NCBI RefSeq assembly: GCF_035712445.1
Contig: NZ_DASTAT010000061.1
Span: 1 to 64,000, forward strand
Origin: Oligoflexus sp.
GTDB lineage: Bacteria; Bdellovibrionota_B; Oligoflexia; Oligoflexales; Oligoflexaceae
Direction: 5' to 3'
DNA length: 64,000 bases
The position numbers were made by a program, and so were the translations under genes. Shown here piece after piece: positions 9,014 to 18,901 of this stretch (position 1 is its first letter; each line of letters opens with the position of its first letter). The notes below the pieces were generated by a model. That model worked only from the letters and a program-made list of their open reading frames with translations. It was not told where the DNA came from and did no database searches.

Positions 9014-11270
9014 GATCCTCCCCTTCACGGCGCCGGATCAGAGTCGCCTTCAGGGATTCGAGCAGCTCCTGCAGAAGGGAAAGGCGCATGGCCTCTTCCA
9101 GATCGTCCTTGGGCTTTCCTGCCGTGACCGCAAAGCGAATCCGCACGCGCGTCAGCTCATTATCCACAAGCACATGCAGCTGAAGCGCCGAGCCCGGCTT
9201 CGTCGGCCGATGACCAAAGGCCTCTTTCAAGGCTGTGATCACCAGCATGGTCAAGCGCCCCAAAGGACCGCTGACCAGCGCGTGATCGGGCTGAATATCC
9301 GTGGAAAGAGTCCAGCCTGCTTCGGCTGCGCGCCGGTAGCAGATATTACCAATATGATCGAGCCAGGTGCGGCCTTGCATCTCCTGACGATCCTCATGCG
9401 CCTTTGGTCGCGAAAGCAGGGCAAACGACTGGGAAACGCCATTGATGCGACTCACGTCCTCCTGCATCCCCTGCAGGATCAGCAGATTCTGTCCATCATG
9501 CTGAAGGTTTTTCAGCTGCTGTCCGAGGAGCCTGAGCGGCTCGCCGATTAAAATCGCGGCGCTATCCGCCAGCTCATTCACTTCCCTGAGACGCGCCGAC
9601 AGAAGTTGCCAGTCCTTCTCGGCCACCAGCTGACCATGCGTGGAATCCATAAGGGAAGCGAAGGCAGCGGCCAGCACCACGCTTGTGAAGATCACCAGCA
9701 GCAAAGTCGATTGGAACCTTTGCACGTACTGCGGAAAAGTCTGAGCGAAGGAAATCTGCAGACCGTAGGCCTTAAGATCCATCATCACCAGCACATGGCA
9801 GCATAAAAGGGCAATGGAGACCAAAAGAGCCACTCGCGGCCGCGCCACCAGAAAAAGACTGGCTGCCATGACGGGAAACCAATGCAGGGCCGGAACCAGA
9901 ATACTGCGTCCCCCTATCGCCGCAAAACTCACGATCACACCATAAAGCACAATAATATAACCGACCCCAATCACCTGCGGCCGCGGTAAAAATTTCAGCA
10001 CGAGCATACTGATCAGACCGAAAGCAAAAATAACCGATCCACTCAGCAGCACATTGTCCATGACCTTTTCCACAAACAGCTGCTGAATAAGATTGGTGGT
10101 CATGGAAATCAAGCCCAGCGTGCAGATCAAAGCCGTGGCCCGGGCGCGAAAGCGTTGCGACACCGACCACGAGCGCGTGACCGGCGGCAGCGCGCGATCA
10201 AGGCCCGCGATGGCGAGGCGGATCAGGCGATAAGGCCAGCGCTGCCGTCTTTTCTCCTGGGCCTGGGTCGCCTCACGACTGGACATCAGCCGCGAATTGC
10301 CGAATTGCGGCGGCCTATCCTGATCCGACTGCAGCGAGGCATAGCTGCGTGGAATTTCAAGGTCACTCCAATCCGCAGCGCTATTCAAATCATCCACCAC
10401 ATGCCAGAGCCGATCCAGGGCATCGCGCATGCGTTCGATCAATCCATCCTGCATATAGGGCTCAAGGCGCTGCGTCTGGAGCAGCCTTTGATAATGCACC
10501 AGGGCCGTGTGCACGATCGCAAGCGGATTGTTCACCTCATGGGCAAGGTTCCCGAGCATCTCGCCGATCATCGACTTATGCGCAGTCTGAGCCCGCACCA
10601 CATGCTGGCTTTCCAGCTCACCTTCCATCCGATCGTTATAAAGCGCGAGGGTGTGCATCATCCCGACGATGGCCATGACAGCCAGGATCTGATTGAAAAA
10701 AGCCTGATAAAAAAGCCGATCGAAGCTGCGAAAAACTCCGAGGCCATGACCATAGATGCCGTTGCCATGCAGGGCAACCATCACAGCCAGACAAAGTATG
10801 GCGGCCATCATCAGCCCCTGGCGTCGACCGGACAGAAAGCTTACGAATAGAATGATCCAGGGCAGCCAGTAAAAGTAACCGACGTAAACCGTCTTCAGAG
10901 CCAGAATGTGGGTGATGCCGATGGGCGTGACAAAGAGTGCAAAATAAAGCGCAGCCTCGCGAAAGCGGCCTGTCTTTCGCACGTACATCAGGACGGCAAG
11001 GGGAACCAAGGGCATGAGCAGGGGGCTGACCTTGCCGATCCAGGGCATGGGCAGCATCAGCAGCTGGGGGGCAAGGATCGCGGCCGACATAAAAAAACCG
11101 AGCATCGCGATCACCAGAATGCCAAGCCGATAGCGCTCATCACGATTGCCGGGCCGCACCTTGGCCGGCAGAAAGGCCTTCAGCCACCATCCATAACGCT
11201 GCTGCTTCTCCGCTTCAATCCGATGCAAGGCCTCGCTCCTCGTCAGTAAGGCGGCAATGAAGAAACTCAT
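8958..11270 (-). CDS. Fused double-module receptor-like histidine pseudokinase
   Basis: 770 residues made of two membrane-plus-kinase modules in one chain. Module 1: membrane helices ~48-215, then an H-box with His244 (GNLAHEVNNPLAIVH) and a dimerisation helix, but no ATPase domain before the next helices. Module 2: membrane helices ~377-540, then a dimerisation-like helix in which the His is absent (AAILIGEPLRLL) and an ATPase-like tail lacking the N-box Asn (TMLVITALKEAF) and the G1 Asp. It cannot be a normal sensor kinase; it may signal by binding partners or lean on another kinase. The same two modules occur as separate genes at 24645-25484 and 23307-24638. It overlaps the antiporter gene by 56 bases at the 3' end. 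Confidence 0.8.
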   Translation of the reverse strand: MSFFIAALLTRSEALHRIEAEKQQRYGWWLKAFLPAKVRPGNRDERYRLGILVIAMLGFFMSAAILAPQLLMLPMPWIGKVSPLLMPLVPLAVLMYVRKTGRFREAALYFALFVTPIGITHILALKTVYVGYFYWLPWIILFVSFLSGRRQGLMMAAILCLAVMVALHGNGIYGHGLGVFRSFDRLFYQAFFNQILAVMAIVGMMHTLALYNDRMEGELESQHVVRAQTAHKSMIGEMLGNLAHEVNNPLAIVHTALVHYQRLLQTQRLEPYMQDGLIERMRDALDRLWHVVDDLNSAADWSDLEIPRSYASLQSDQDRPPQFGNSRLMSSREATQAQEKRRQRWPYRLIRLAIAGLDRALPPVTRSWSVSQRFRARATALICTLGLISMTTNLIQQLFVEKVMDNVLLSGSVIFAFGLISMLVLKFLPRPQVIGVGYIIVLYGVIVSFAAIGGRSILVPALHWFPVMAASLFLVARPRVALLVSIALLCCHVLVMMDLKAYGLQISFAQTFPQYVQRFQSTLLLVIFTSVVLAAAFASLMDSTHGQLVAEKDWQLLSARLREVNELADSAAILIGEPLRLLGQQLKNLQHDGQNLLILQGMQEDVSRINGVSQSFALLSRPKAHEDRQEMQGRTWLDHIGNICYRRAAEAGWTLSTDIQPDHALVSGPLGRLTMLVITALKEAFGHRPTKPGSALQLHVLVDNELTRVRIRFAVTAGKPKDDLEEAMRLSLLQELLESLKATLIRRREGEDLILELQWQSKDGTRGPLL

Positions 11271-11355
11271 GTAACATAAGCTGACAGCTGTACCTTCGCC
11301 TGGGGTTTTGCTAATTGTAACAACCAGTATCCGTCCCGGCTATTGGAGTGTTCCC

Positions 11356-12312
11356 ATGGATCCAGCTATTGCGAATGAACGTCCCCTTCTTATCCGTTGG
11401 ATGGTCTACGCTCGGGCCATCCTCATCAGTCTTCTGCTTTTCGTGCCGCTCCTTGTGATCAACGCTTTGCAGACCCTCTCGCTGATCGTCAAACCTCTGT
11501 CAAAACCCCTCTTCCGTGGCATCAACCGCCGCCTTGCCCAGGTCTACTGGTCAATTCTGGTCTGGTTCCTGGAAAAAGTGTATCGCGTCCGCCTGAAATG
11601 GCAGAGCGCGGAGCTGCCGTCCCGTGAGGATGCCATATTGATAGCCAATCATCAAACCGCCGTGGATGTCCTGCCCCTCTTTGCACTGGCGGCGCGCAGC
11701 GGGCGTATGGGTGACATGAAATTTTTTGTCAAAGACGTCTTCAAATATATACCCGGTCCTGGCTGGGGCATGGTCTTCCTCGACTGCATTTTTCTGAAGC
11801 GTCGCTGGATGTCGGACCGGCGTCGGATCAAGGTCACCTTTGAACGCTTCCGCACGGAAAACATTCCGCTCTGGCTCAACATTTTTCCCGAAGGCACGCG
11901 CTTCCGATTAGACAAAGTGCGTGAGGCCCAAATCACAGCCAAACACTATCAGCTGCCGCTCTGCGAGCATGTCCTCGTTCCTTACGCCAAAGCCTTTGAA
12001 ACCAGCATCCTCGGCCTGAAGAATCAGGTCCAGGCAGTCTATGATATCACGATAGGGTACCCGCAGGGCATTCCTTCCCTTTGGCAGATGCTCTGCGGGG
12101 ATGTGAAGCAAATCGAAGTGCGCGTGGATCGCTTCCCGCTCACGTCCCTGCCGCAGGAAGCCCAGGGTATCGAACAGTGGCTGAATGAACGCTTTTGGGC
12201 GAAAGAGCAGCATCTGCAAAGACTGCATAAGAGTGGAAGCTTCACGACGCCGAAGAAACAGGCGTCGCAGGCGTTGCCGCTTTGCGCAGATAAAGGGTGG
12301 ACGGCAGGCTGA
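11356..12312 (+). CDS. 1-acyl-sn-glycerol-3-phosphate acyltransferase family protein
   Basis: 318 residues, PlsC-like (LPLAT superfamily). Motif I is NHQTAVD (His and Asp of the NHx4D catalytic pair) and motif III is FPEGTRF. One or two N-terminal membrane helices (RAILISLLLFVPLLVINAL) anchor it. It resembles the LCLAT/AGPAT-8-like subgroup, where the FPEGTR motif is followed by a long C-terminal part. It probably acylates lysophosphatidate or a lysophospholipid. ATG at 11356 follows TTGGAGTG. The last 71 bases overlap the convergent kinase gene, the longest overlap in this window, so the ~24 C-terminal residues are encoded in doubly used DNA. Confidence 0.85.
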   Translation: MDPAIANERPLLIRWMVYARAILISLLLFVPLLVINALQTLSLIVKPLSKPLFRGINRRLAQVYWSILVWFLEKVYRVRLKWQSAELPSREDAILIANHQTAVDVLPLFALAARSGRMGDMKFFVKDVFKYIPGPGWGMVFLDCIFLKRRWMSDRRRIKVTFERFRTENIPLWLNIFPEGTRFRLDKVREAQITAKHYQLPLCEHVLVPYAKAFETSILGLKNQVQAVYDITIGYPQGIPSLWQMLCGDVKQIEVRVDRFPLTSLPQEAQGIEQWLNERFWAKEQHLQRLHKSGSFTTPKKQASQALPLCADKGWTAG

Positions 12313-15088
12313 TGACCAGCGAAAACGCGCAGTAATCCGCGCGTGCCGGAGTGCCTTCCAGGACCACGCGAATGGAACCTCCGGCCTCTTCGATGAAACT
12401 CTTCACAGCATCCATGCCGATTCCACGACCGGAAACCTCGGTGAGCGTATCCGCTGTACTGAGCCCCGGATAAAAAATCAATTCCGCCAGCTGCTCGGGC
12501 GGCGCCACATGGCTCGCCGACAGGATGCCAAGCTCCAGAGCGCGACGCTCCAGCTTATAAAGGGAAAGTCCCCGCCCATCATCCGTGATGCAGATCTGCA
12601 GGCGGTTGCGTATCTCGCTCAGCACCATGGTCAAGGTGCCTTCCGCTTTCTTGCCCTGCTTCAGCCTTTCAGCCGCGGGTTCGATGCCATGATCCAGAGC
12701 ATTGCGGATGATATGGATCAGGACTTTGCGCAGAAGCTGCTGCGCCTGGTAGCTCATGCCGCAGTGAATGCCGGTGATGATCACCTGCGGCTGGGCCTTG
12801 CCGAGATCCCTTGCGATTTTTTCCGCTGGGGCGCTGATATCCCTCAGCACCACATGCGAATCCTCGAAGGCCAGTTCTTCAAATTTGATCAGAGCCTCCG
12901 CCAGCGCATCATTGAATCCACTGCCCACGCTGTCACTCTCCAGGCTTTTGAGCATCTGCGTATGCTGCACCAGGAACTCGCGATCGACCGATATCATCGA
13001 TGATTTCTGGGTCGTGCGTCCCAGTTTCGTTTCGTTGACCCGCCTGTAGTATTCGATCATGTCCTGCGTGCGGATCACTTCCTGGGCCAGCCGCGACTGC
13101 TCCCAGACCATTTCGGGATCTTTGAGCAGGAGCGCATAGCTCTGCTCGACCTCGTGCAGCCAGCCTGTCAGCGTCGTGAAACCCAAAGTGCGGGCCGCGC
13201 CTTTGATGGTATGCATGTTGACGAACAGGATCTTTAAAATCTCAAAGTTCCGATTCTTGTTCAGGTTCACGAGCCGCAGATTCTCATCCAGCATGCGGAC
13301 GCTGGTTTCATAGAAAATGGAGAATTTCTCGGCCGACACATCCACGAGTTCCTGAATATACGATAGTTCCCGCTTCTGCTCCTGGGCCTCGGCCTCATAG
13401 CGCCGCATTTCCGTTACATCATGGCAGGTGATGAGGAACTTGGTGATGATGCCCGCCTTGTCGACCACGGGATTCCAGGTCATCTGCAGTATTTTGAAGC
13501 CAGCATCTTTGAGTTGAATGCGAAGCTCCGTCGGCAACTGGCCGCTATTCAGCTCGAAGGCCAGCGCCTCTTCACCGAGACAGCTGCTGAGAGCGGCCTG
13601 GATGCGTTCGCGGTCATCGGTCGAAAGATTTGAACGCGACAGGAGCACTGCATCCAAAGTTTCGCCGGCAATGTTCTCCCGGGATAAAACCGTCTGCAGG
13701 TGCCGTGAATAGCCTTTGTCAATAACGCCAGGCGCGATCAGATTCATCACGCCCTGCGGGATGTGATCGAGCATCGACCGGATATCGAGCGTCTGCCGAT
13801 CCACTTCCTCGGCCAGGTTGCGGCTCAAACGATCAGCCGTGCGGAAGGCGGTGGAAAAGAGTTTGGCAATCACCTGGCTCTGGCTGAAGATCAAGGCCAC
13901 CATTCCATAGGGCATTAAAAATACGGGAGTTCGAATGGTGCCGAGGCCGATGAGGACATCATGCCAACCGCAGACCACCACGGAAATCATACCGAGAAGG
14001 GCAAGGAACGATCCTTCTTTTTTCCTGCGCATGGCTGTTATGACCAGAATCAGGACCGCGACCGAGACGGCCAGCGAATGCAGTATCATCATCGGCAGAA
14101 TCCGCGGGTAGATCGTGGCATCCGTGACCGCGATGAAAATCGTGAGGATCACCATGGCCAGGTGATTCCATTTCAGATGCTTCTGCCAGCGGTGAAAGCC
14201 AAAGGTATGCGCAACGAATACCAAAAGCGCACTGGCCGAGAGCGGCATGGCTGTGAATTCAATTTTGCGAATCGCCTCATAGAGGTCGATGTGCGAGCGG
14301 GGAAATAAAAAGGCGGTGAAAAATCCGCTGGTCGTGACCTGCCTCGCCAGGATCAGGACGCAGAAACTGGCGAGCCAGAGGCTGCTGAGATCCTCGCGCC
14401 GGTGCAGATAGAGGCTCAAATTATAAAGTGTCATGATCAGGAGCATGCCGATCACGATGCTCTCGCTCAGCTTGATCCAGTCACGCTCTCTTTCCATGAG
14501 CGCCATCGGTCCAAGGGTCGGCGTGATCCAAAGGTTGGGACGCACATAGAAAAATCCGGAAAGATGGATCACCACATAGTAAGGACCTTCGCCCTCGGGG
14601 GCCTTGAAGCGTCCCAACTTCTCGATGATCTGGGGGATGGATTCCTGAGGCCTCGGTCCGGGCAGACCAGCCTGGGCCACAAGCTGCGTTTTCTGCGGCG
14701 CGCCGGCTTCCACGAAGAGGACCTTATAAGCGGTATCACCCCGCAGTTTAAGGCCCAGTTCCGAAGCCCAGACAGGCACGTTGCGCAGCTCCAGGACATA
14801 AGTGCCCCAAACATGCTGCGGCATGGGCTGACCATCCGGACCGGGCATGGCTCCCAGAGCCCCGGGCACGGGCACCATGGTAAAAGGCCGATCGGAAGGC
14901 CATTCCTTGGAAAAGTCCTGGGCTTCCAGGAAAGCCCCGGGATAGAAGCGCCAGAGTCCATTCAGCTCGACTTTGCTCTTTGGCCCCAGCTTTTCCTGGG
15001 ATAAATCAAGACGCCCCTCGCTCACGCTGACCGCCAGGGCCACCGTGCTCATGAGCCATCCGATGATGAAAAGAGTCCAAAGCCGCAT
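12242..15088 (-). CDS. 7TM-DISM sensor with PAS, HPt and CheA-type ATPase domains
   Basis: 948 residues. Signal peptide 1-19, DISM extracellular domain ~35-195 (NGLWRFYPGAF), seven membrane helices ~205-410, a PAS-like domain ~430-560 ending in FLITCHDVTEMRR, an HPt domain ~585-690 with phosphorylatable His626 (NMHTIKGAARTLG), and an ATPase of CheA P4 type ~755-935 (HIIRNALDHGIEP, ITDDGRGL, GRGIGMDAV). There is no P5/CheW domain and no receiver. It probably senses a periplasmic ligand, autophosphorylates the HPt His and passes phosphate to a separate receiver. Paralogues at 15300 (divergent, same length) and 32363. Confidence 0.87.
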   Translation of the reverse strand: MRLWTLFIIGWLMSTVALAVSVSEGRLDLSQEKLGPKSKVELNGLWRFYPGAFLEAQDFSKEWPSDRPFTMVPVPGALGAMPGPDGQPMPQHVWGTYVLELRNVPVWASELGLKLRGDTAYKVLFVEAGAPQKTQLVAQAGLPGPRPQESIPQIIEKLGRFKAPEGEGPYYVVIHLSGFFYVRPNLWITPTLGPMALMERERDWIKLSESIVIGMLLIMTLYNLSLYLHRREDLSSLWLASFCVLILARQVTTSGFFTAFLFPRSHIDLYEAIRKIEFTAMPLSASALLVFVAHTFGFHRWQKHLKWNHLAMVILTIFIAVTDATIYPRILPMMILHSLAVSVAVLILVITAMRRKKEGSFLALLGMISVVVCGWHDVLIGLGTIRTPVFLMPYGMVALIFSQSQVIAKLFSTAFRTADRLSRNLAEEVDRQTLDIRSMLDHIPQGVMNLIAPGVIDKGYSRHLQTVLSRENIAGETLDAVLLSRSNLSTDDRERIQAALSSCLGEEALAFELNSGQLPTELRIQLKDAGFKILQMTWNPVVDKAGIITKFLITCHDVTEMRRYEAEAQEQKRELSYIQELVDVSAEKFSIFYETSVRMLDENLRLVNLNKNRNFEILKILFVNMHTIKGAARTLGFTTLTGWLHEVEQSYALLLKDPEMVWEQSRLAQEVIRTQDMIEYYRRVNETKLGRTTQKSSMISVDREFLVQHTQMLKSLESDSVGSGFNDALAEALIKFEELAFEDSHVVLRDISAPAEKIARDLGKAQPQVIITGIHCGMSYQAQQLLRKVLIHIIRNALDHGIEPAAERLKQGKKAEGTLTMVLSEIRNRLQICITDDGRGLSLYKLERRALELGILSASHVAPPEQLAELIFYPGLSTADTLTEVSGRGIGMDAVKSFIEEAGGSIRVVLEGTPARADYCAFSLVISLPSTLYLRKAATPATPVSSAS

Positions 15089-15252
15089 GTAAACTCCAGG
15101 AAATCTCCTTTCTGCCCATCGGCGCGCCCGCTGAAATATTTATCTGGCGATTTGAACTTGAAAGTAAGGCTTCACGGATCACCAAACAAATCCGCTGACT
15201 GCTGGATATATGAGGTTAATTTCGGATTACGTATCTCAAGTGCAGGTTGTGC

Positions 15253-15268
15253 ATTCCGAAATCGGAAT
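15253..15268. promoter_or_regulatory. Operator-like palindrome between two divergent sensor genes
   Basis: Perfect 7-2-7 inverted repeat ATTCCGA-AA-TCGGAAT in the 211-base divergent gap, 31 bases before the GTG start of the 15300 gene. A related half-site (TTTCGGAT) lies about 30 bases upstream. Its place between two kinase genes suggests shared control; the binding protein is unknown. Confidence 0.45.
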
Positions 15269-15299
15269 TGCAAAGAATGAAATAGGAAGCGGAAAAAAC

Positions 15300-18146
15300 G
15301 TGAAAACCGGCCCATTTTTTAAGAACTTTATTCTGGCGCTCGCCTTGCTCCTGGCTTCTCCATTGGTCCGGGCCGAGCCCCATGCGATCGATCTGCCGCG
15401 TCCGGGCGAATCCGGCAAGATCCTGCTTTCTCATTCCTTTCAGGTACTTTTTGATCCTTCGCGTCAGCTCGAAGCCCAGGACCTTCTGAAGGCCGAGCAT
15501 GACGGTCGCTTTCAGGATATGAACGGCCAAGACGTCTATCAGCTTCAGCGCGGCCATTTCTGGTTGCGCGTGACGCTGGTGAATCCGGCGGCCGAGCCGG
15601 CCTCCTATCGACTGGTCAACCACTTCCCCTATTCTGATCGCATCCTCCTCTATCAACTGGAAAACGGCAGCCTTACGCCGAAGGCGCAGCGGGGGGATTT
15701 CATTCATGCAGGACCCGAGGCCAACGACCATCGCCTGCCCAATTTCCCTTTGCGCCTCGCCCCCGGTCCCACGACCTTCTATGTGCTCTACGATACGATG
15801 GGGGCGGTGAATCTGCGTTTTTCGGTGATGACCGAAGAAAGCTTCACGAGCACCAGCCGCTCTGATTCCATGTTCGTGGGTCTGCTCTTTGGCTTTGTGG
15901 CGGTGATGATTGGCTATAATATTTTTCTCGCGATCCGCCTGCGCAATCCGTCCTATTACCTTTACGTGGGCTATATCGCCAGCTTTGCGGTCGTACAGCT
16001 GATCTTTACCGGAACGGCCCAATACCTGCTGCCTGAATCCTGGTTGACCACCATCATCCTGAATCAAGGCCTTGTGATCAGCGCGGAGCTGACGGCGATC
16101 TGTGGTAGCCTTTTCGCGATCTCCTTTTTGAGCATCCCGATAAATTCACCGTTGCTCTATAAGATGATGCTCGGCTTTTTTCCACTGGCCGCCTTTGATA
16201 TCGTCCTCTCCTTCGTTGATTTTGATAAATCGGTAAGCTTTGTGCTTTTCACCAACACCTATATCTCGGTCGCCCTTCTCCTGGCTGGTGTCCAGGGCTG
16301 CATGCGGCGCTATAGGCCGGCTTATTTTTATCTTGCCGCCTGGAGTTTTCTGATCGTCGGCAGTCTGATCACGATGGCCCGCATCTATGGATTCCTACCC
16401 GACAATGCCTTCACGAGCTGGAGTCAATTCGTCGGCGGCGCTATGGAAGTCGTGCTGCTGTCGCTGGCCATGGGCGATAAGATGAGCCTCATTCAGGAAG
16501 AGTCCCACCGCGAGATCAGCAAGCTGGCGACTGATTTGAATGTGGCGAACTCCGCGCTCAAGGATCACATCGAGAACGTGGAAGCCATCGTCGAGGAAAA
16601 GACCCGCGACATCAAATCCATGCTTGCCAATATTCCTCAGGGAATTTTCATGATCTCGGCCCAGGACGGAATGATCATGCCCGACTATTCGGTGCATCTG
16701 TCCTCGATCCTCGGCACCAAAACCATCGCCGGCCGCAGCGTGCGCGACATCCTTCTTTCGCGCAGCGATATGTCCGCGGACCAGATGGATCAAACGGAAA
16801 CAGTGATCATGAGCGCCCTTGGGGATAGCAGCCTCAACTTCGAAGTGAATCAGAATCTTCTGGTGAAAGAGCTGCTCTTCAGTTTGCCCCAAACCTCGAA
16901 AATCCTGGAACTCGAATGGAATCCCATCTGCGATGACGAGGACCGGGTGGAAAAAATCCTGGTCACGCTGCGGGACGTCACGCAGATCCGCGAACTGGAA
17001 CGCCAGCGCGAGGAGCAGCAGCGCGAACTCGAAGCGATCGGCAAGGTGTTGAAGGTGCCCTCCGACAAGTTCAATAATTTCCTCGCCACCTGCGAGGACT
17101 TCATGGGTTCCTGCGCGAAAACCCTGCAGAGTGAACGCACGCTGAATACGAAGTCGATCAATAAGGTCTTCATGAACATTCACACCATGAAGGGCATGGC
17201 GCGAACTTACCATCTCGATGACCTCGCCAACGCCTTCCATGAATTTGAAAGTCAACTGGAGCCGCATCGCAATCGCGAGGGGGCTCAGCTGGAATCCAGC
17301 GTCCTGGGCCGCTATCTGCAGGGCGCGGAGGAGCGGATCCAATTCTATCAGCAGATCAATTCCGAAAAGCTCGGCCGTAAATCAGGCAGCAAGGCGGATC
17401 TGGATCAGCATGCCTGGATTCGATCCAAGGTGCAAAAACTCCGCGGCATCGATATGAGCCGCATGAAACCCGAGGAACGGGAAACCTTGAGCCAGGTCAT
17501 CGAAGGACTGGAGCAGCGTTATGCGGTCAACCTGGAAAAATCGCTGGAAACGATCCTTCACTCCCTGCCGGATATGGCCAACGTCCTGGGCAAGGCGTCA
17601 CCGCAAGTGATCTTCGAGCATGATGAGGTGCTTTTGAGCAGTGAAGGCCAGCTGCTGGCGGAGCGCATCTTCGTGCACCTTCTGAACAACGCGATAGATC
17701 ATGGGATCGAATCCATCGAGGAACGAAAGAAAGTCGGCAAACCGCGCCGCGGTGAAATCCGCATCAATACCTGGCTCGAAGGCGACGAACTTTTGATTAC
17801 GATTCAGGACGATGGGCAGGGCCTCAATCTGCGTAAAATCTTCAAAAAGGCCATGGAACGTGGTCTTTTCAAGAGCGAGCCCCCGACCGCCGCGGAGCTT
17901 GCGAATCTGATTTTTGAAGCCGGATTCAGCACCAAGGAAGAAGCCACCCTGACCTCGGGTCGTGGCGTGGGCATGGATGCCGTGCGCACCTATCTAATCA
18001 ATTTCAACAGCTCCATCGAACTGCAGCTGATGGAACCAGACCGTCTGCGCGGCGATTTGGAGCCCATGGCCTTCCGCTTTCTTCTGCGACTGGAGCAAAA
18101 GCTCTTCATCCAGCCTCATCGGCAGAAGGTGCAGGAAGTCGCCTAA
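15300..18146 (+). CDS. 7TM-DISM sensor with PAS, HPt and CheA-type ATPase domains
   Basis: 948 residues from the GTG at 15300, which has AGGAAG upstream and starts a proper signal peptide (KNFILALALLLASPLVRA). An ATG at 15210 is in frame, but that extension is polar and would bury the signal peptide. Domain order is the same as in the divergent gene: DISM domain, seven helices (~190-400), PAS-like region ending VTLRDVTQIRELE, HPt with His in NIHTMKGMARTY, CheA P4-like ATPase (HLLNNAIDHGIES, IQDDGQGL, GRGVGMDAV) and no CheW-like or receiver domain. It probably arose by duplication of the neighbour. Its stop overlaps the sigma-factor stop by 4 bases. Confidence 0.87.
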   Translation: MKTGPFFKNFILALALLLASPLVRAEPHAIDLPRPGESGKILLSHSFQVLFDPSRQLEAQDLLKAEHDGRFQDMNGQDVYQLQRGHFWLRVTLVNPAAEPASYRLVNHFPYSDRILLYQLENGSLTPKAQRGDFIHAGPEANDHRLPNFPLRLAPGPTTFYVLYDTMGAVNLRFSVMTEESFTSTSRSDSMFVGLLFGFVAVMIGYNIFLAIRLRNPSYYLYVGYIASFAVVQLIFTGTAQYLLPESWLTTIILNQGLVISAELTAICGSLFAISFLSIPINSPLLYKMMLGFFPLAAFDIVLSFVDFDKSVSFVLFTNTYISVALLLAGVQGCMRRYRPAYFYLAAWSFLIVGSLITMARIYGFLPDNAFTSWSQFVGGAMEVVLLSLAMGDKMSLIQEESHREISKLATDLNVANSALKDHIENVEAIVEEKTRDIKSMLANIPQGIFMISAQDGMIMPDYSVHLSSILGTKTIAGRSVRDILLSRSDMSADQMDQTETVIMSALGDSSLNFEVNQNLLVKELLFSLPQTSKILELEWNPICDDEDRVEKILVTLRDVTQIRELERQREEQQRELEAIGKVLKVPSDKFNNFLATCEDFMGSCAKTLQSERTLNTKSINKVFMNIHTMKGMARTYHLDDLANAFHEFESQLEPHRNREGAQLESSVLGRYLQGAEERIQFYQQINSEKLGRKSGSKADLDQHAWIRSKVQKLRGIDMSRMKPEERETLSQVIEGLEQRYAVNLEKSLETILHSLPDMANVLGKASPQVIFEHDEVLLSSEGQLLAERIFVHLLNNAIDHGIESIEERKKVGKPRRGEIRINTWLEGDELLITIQDDGQGLNLRKIFKKAMERGLFKSEPPTAAELANLIFEAGFSTKEEATLTSGRGVGMDAVRTYLINFNSSIELQLMEPDRLRGDLEPMAFRFLLRLEQKLFIQPHRQKVQEVA

Positions 18147-18715
18147 GCGGATTCAAGATCAATGCCCTGCTCGTCCAGAAGTCTCACGAGCGATTTTTCC
18201 ACGACCAATCGAAACCGCCTCAGATGCGACAGCACCGTGTTCGGACACAGCCCCAGGTCGGCCGCCACGGCCGCCACGCTCTGGCCGTCGCGATAGAAGC
18301 GCTGGGCCACACGCCGCCTTATAGGGGACCGATGACTGTCGATCAGCTGCTGCAAAAGCCGGAGTGAGAGTTCAAGATGCCAGGACTGGGATGGGAACGA
18401 CGACGCCTGCCGATTCTCCGGCCGCGCATGCAGGACCTCCTCGCTCAGATCCTCAAGCGCAACCATGGGCCGCATGCGCCGCATCTCGCTCAGACAGCGA
18501 TGTCTCGTGACGGTTCCGATCCAACTGGCCAACGCCTGCTCATGCACGAGCTGTTCTTTTTTCTCCCAGATGATCAGGAAAACCTCCTGGCAAACCTCCT
18601 CCTGCTGCTGCGGGCTCAGCGGGAAATTGGCGGCAATACTGGCCACCAGCCGATTGTAATGATGATACAGCGGAGCAAACGCATCCGATTGCAGGGACCT
18701 GACCGACGGCATAGC
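18143..18715 (-). CDS. ECF-type RNA polymerase sigma factor
   Basis: 190 residues. Sigma region 2 is seen in LYHHYNRLVASIAANF to IIWEKKEQL, and region 4 in RVAQRFYRDGQSVAAVAADLGLCPNTVLSHLRRF, a helix-turn-helix that reads -35 elements. The ATG at 18715 is chosen because AAGGAG lies six bases upstream; longer in-frame starts exist to 18799 but have no ribosome binding site. No anti-sigma factor is adjacent. The neighbours are a 7TM-DISM kinase (convergent) and a beta-barrel protein. Confidence 0.88.
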   Translation of the reverse strand, partial: AMPSVRSLQSDAFAPLYHHYNRLVASIAANFPLSPQQQEEVCQEVFLIIWEKKEQLVHEQALASWIGTVTRHRCLSEMRRMRPMVALEDLSEEVLHARPENRQASSFPSQSWHLELSLRLLQQLIDSHRSPIRRRVAQRFYRDGQSVAAVAADLGLCPNTVLSHLRRFRLVVEKSLVRLLDEQGIDLESA

Positions 18716-18901
18716 GGACTCCTTCCATGAACCCTTCTCAGCTCTCACTTGCCATGTAGCATCAGTCATGCCATCGCAATATACGGTCTGTTTACGCATT
18801 TTCTTGCATAATTGGACCGTATTTTACAGATTTTTGTGGAATGCCCGGACGGCGAGTATACAAAGATGTTCCAAGATCGTGCGCAGCAAGATGAGCTGAG
18901 A

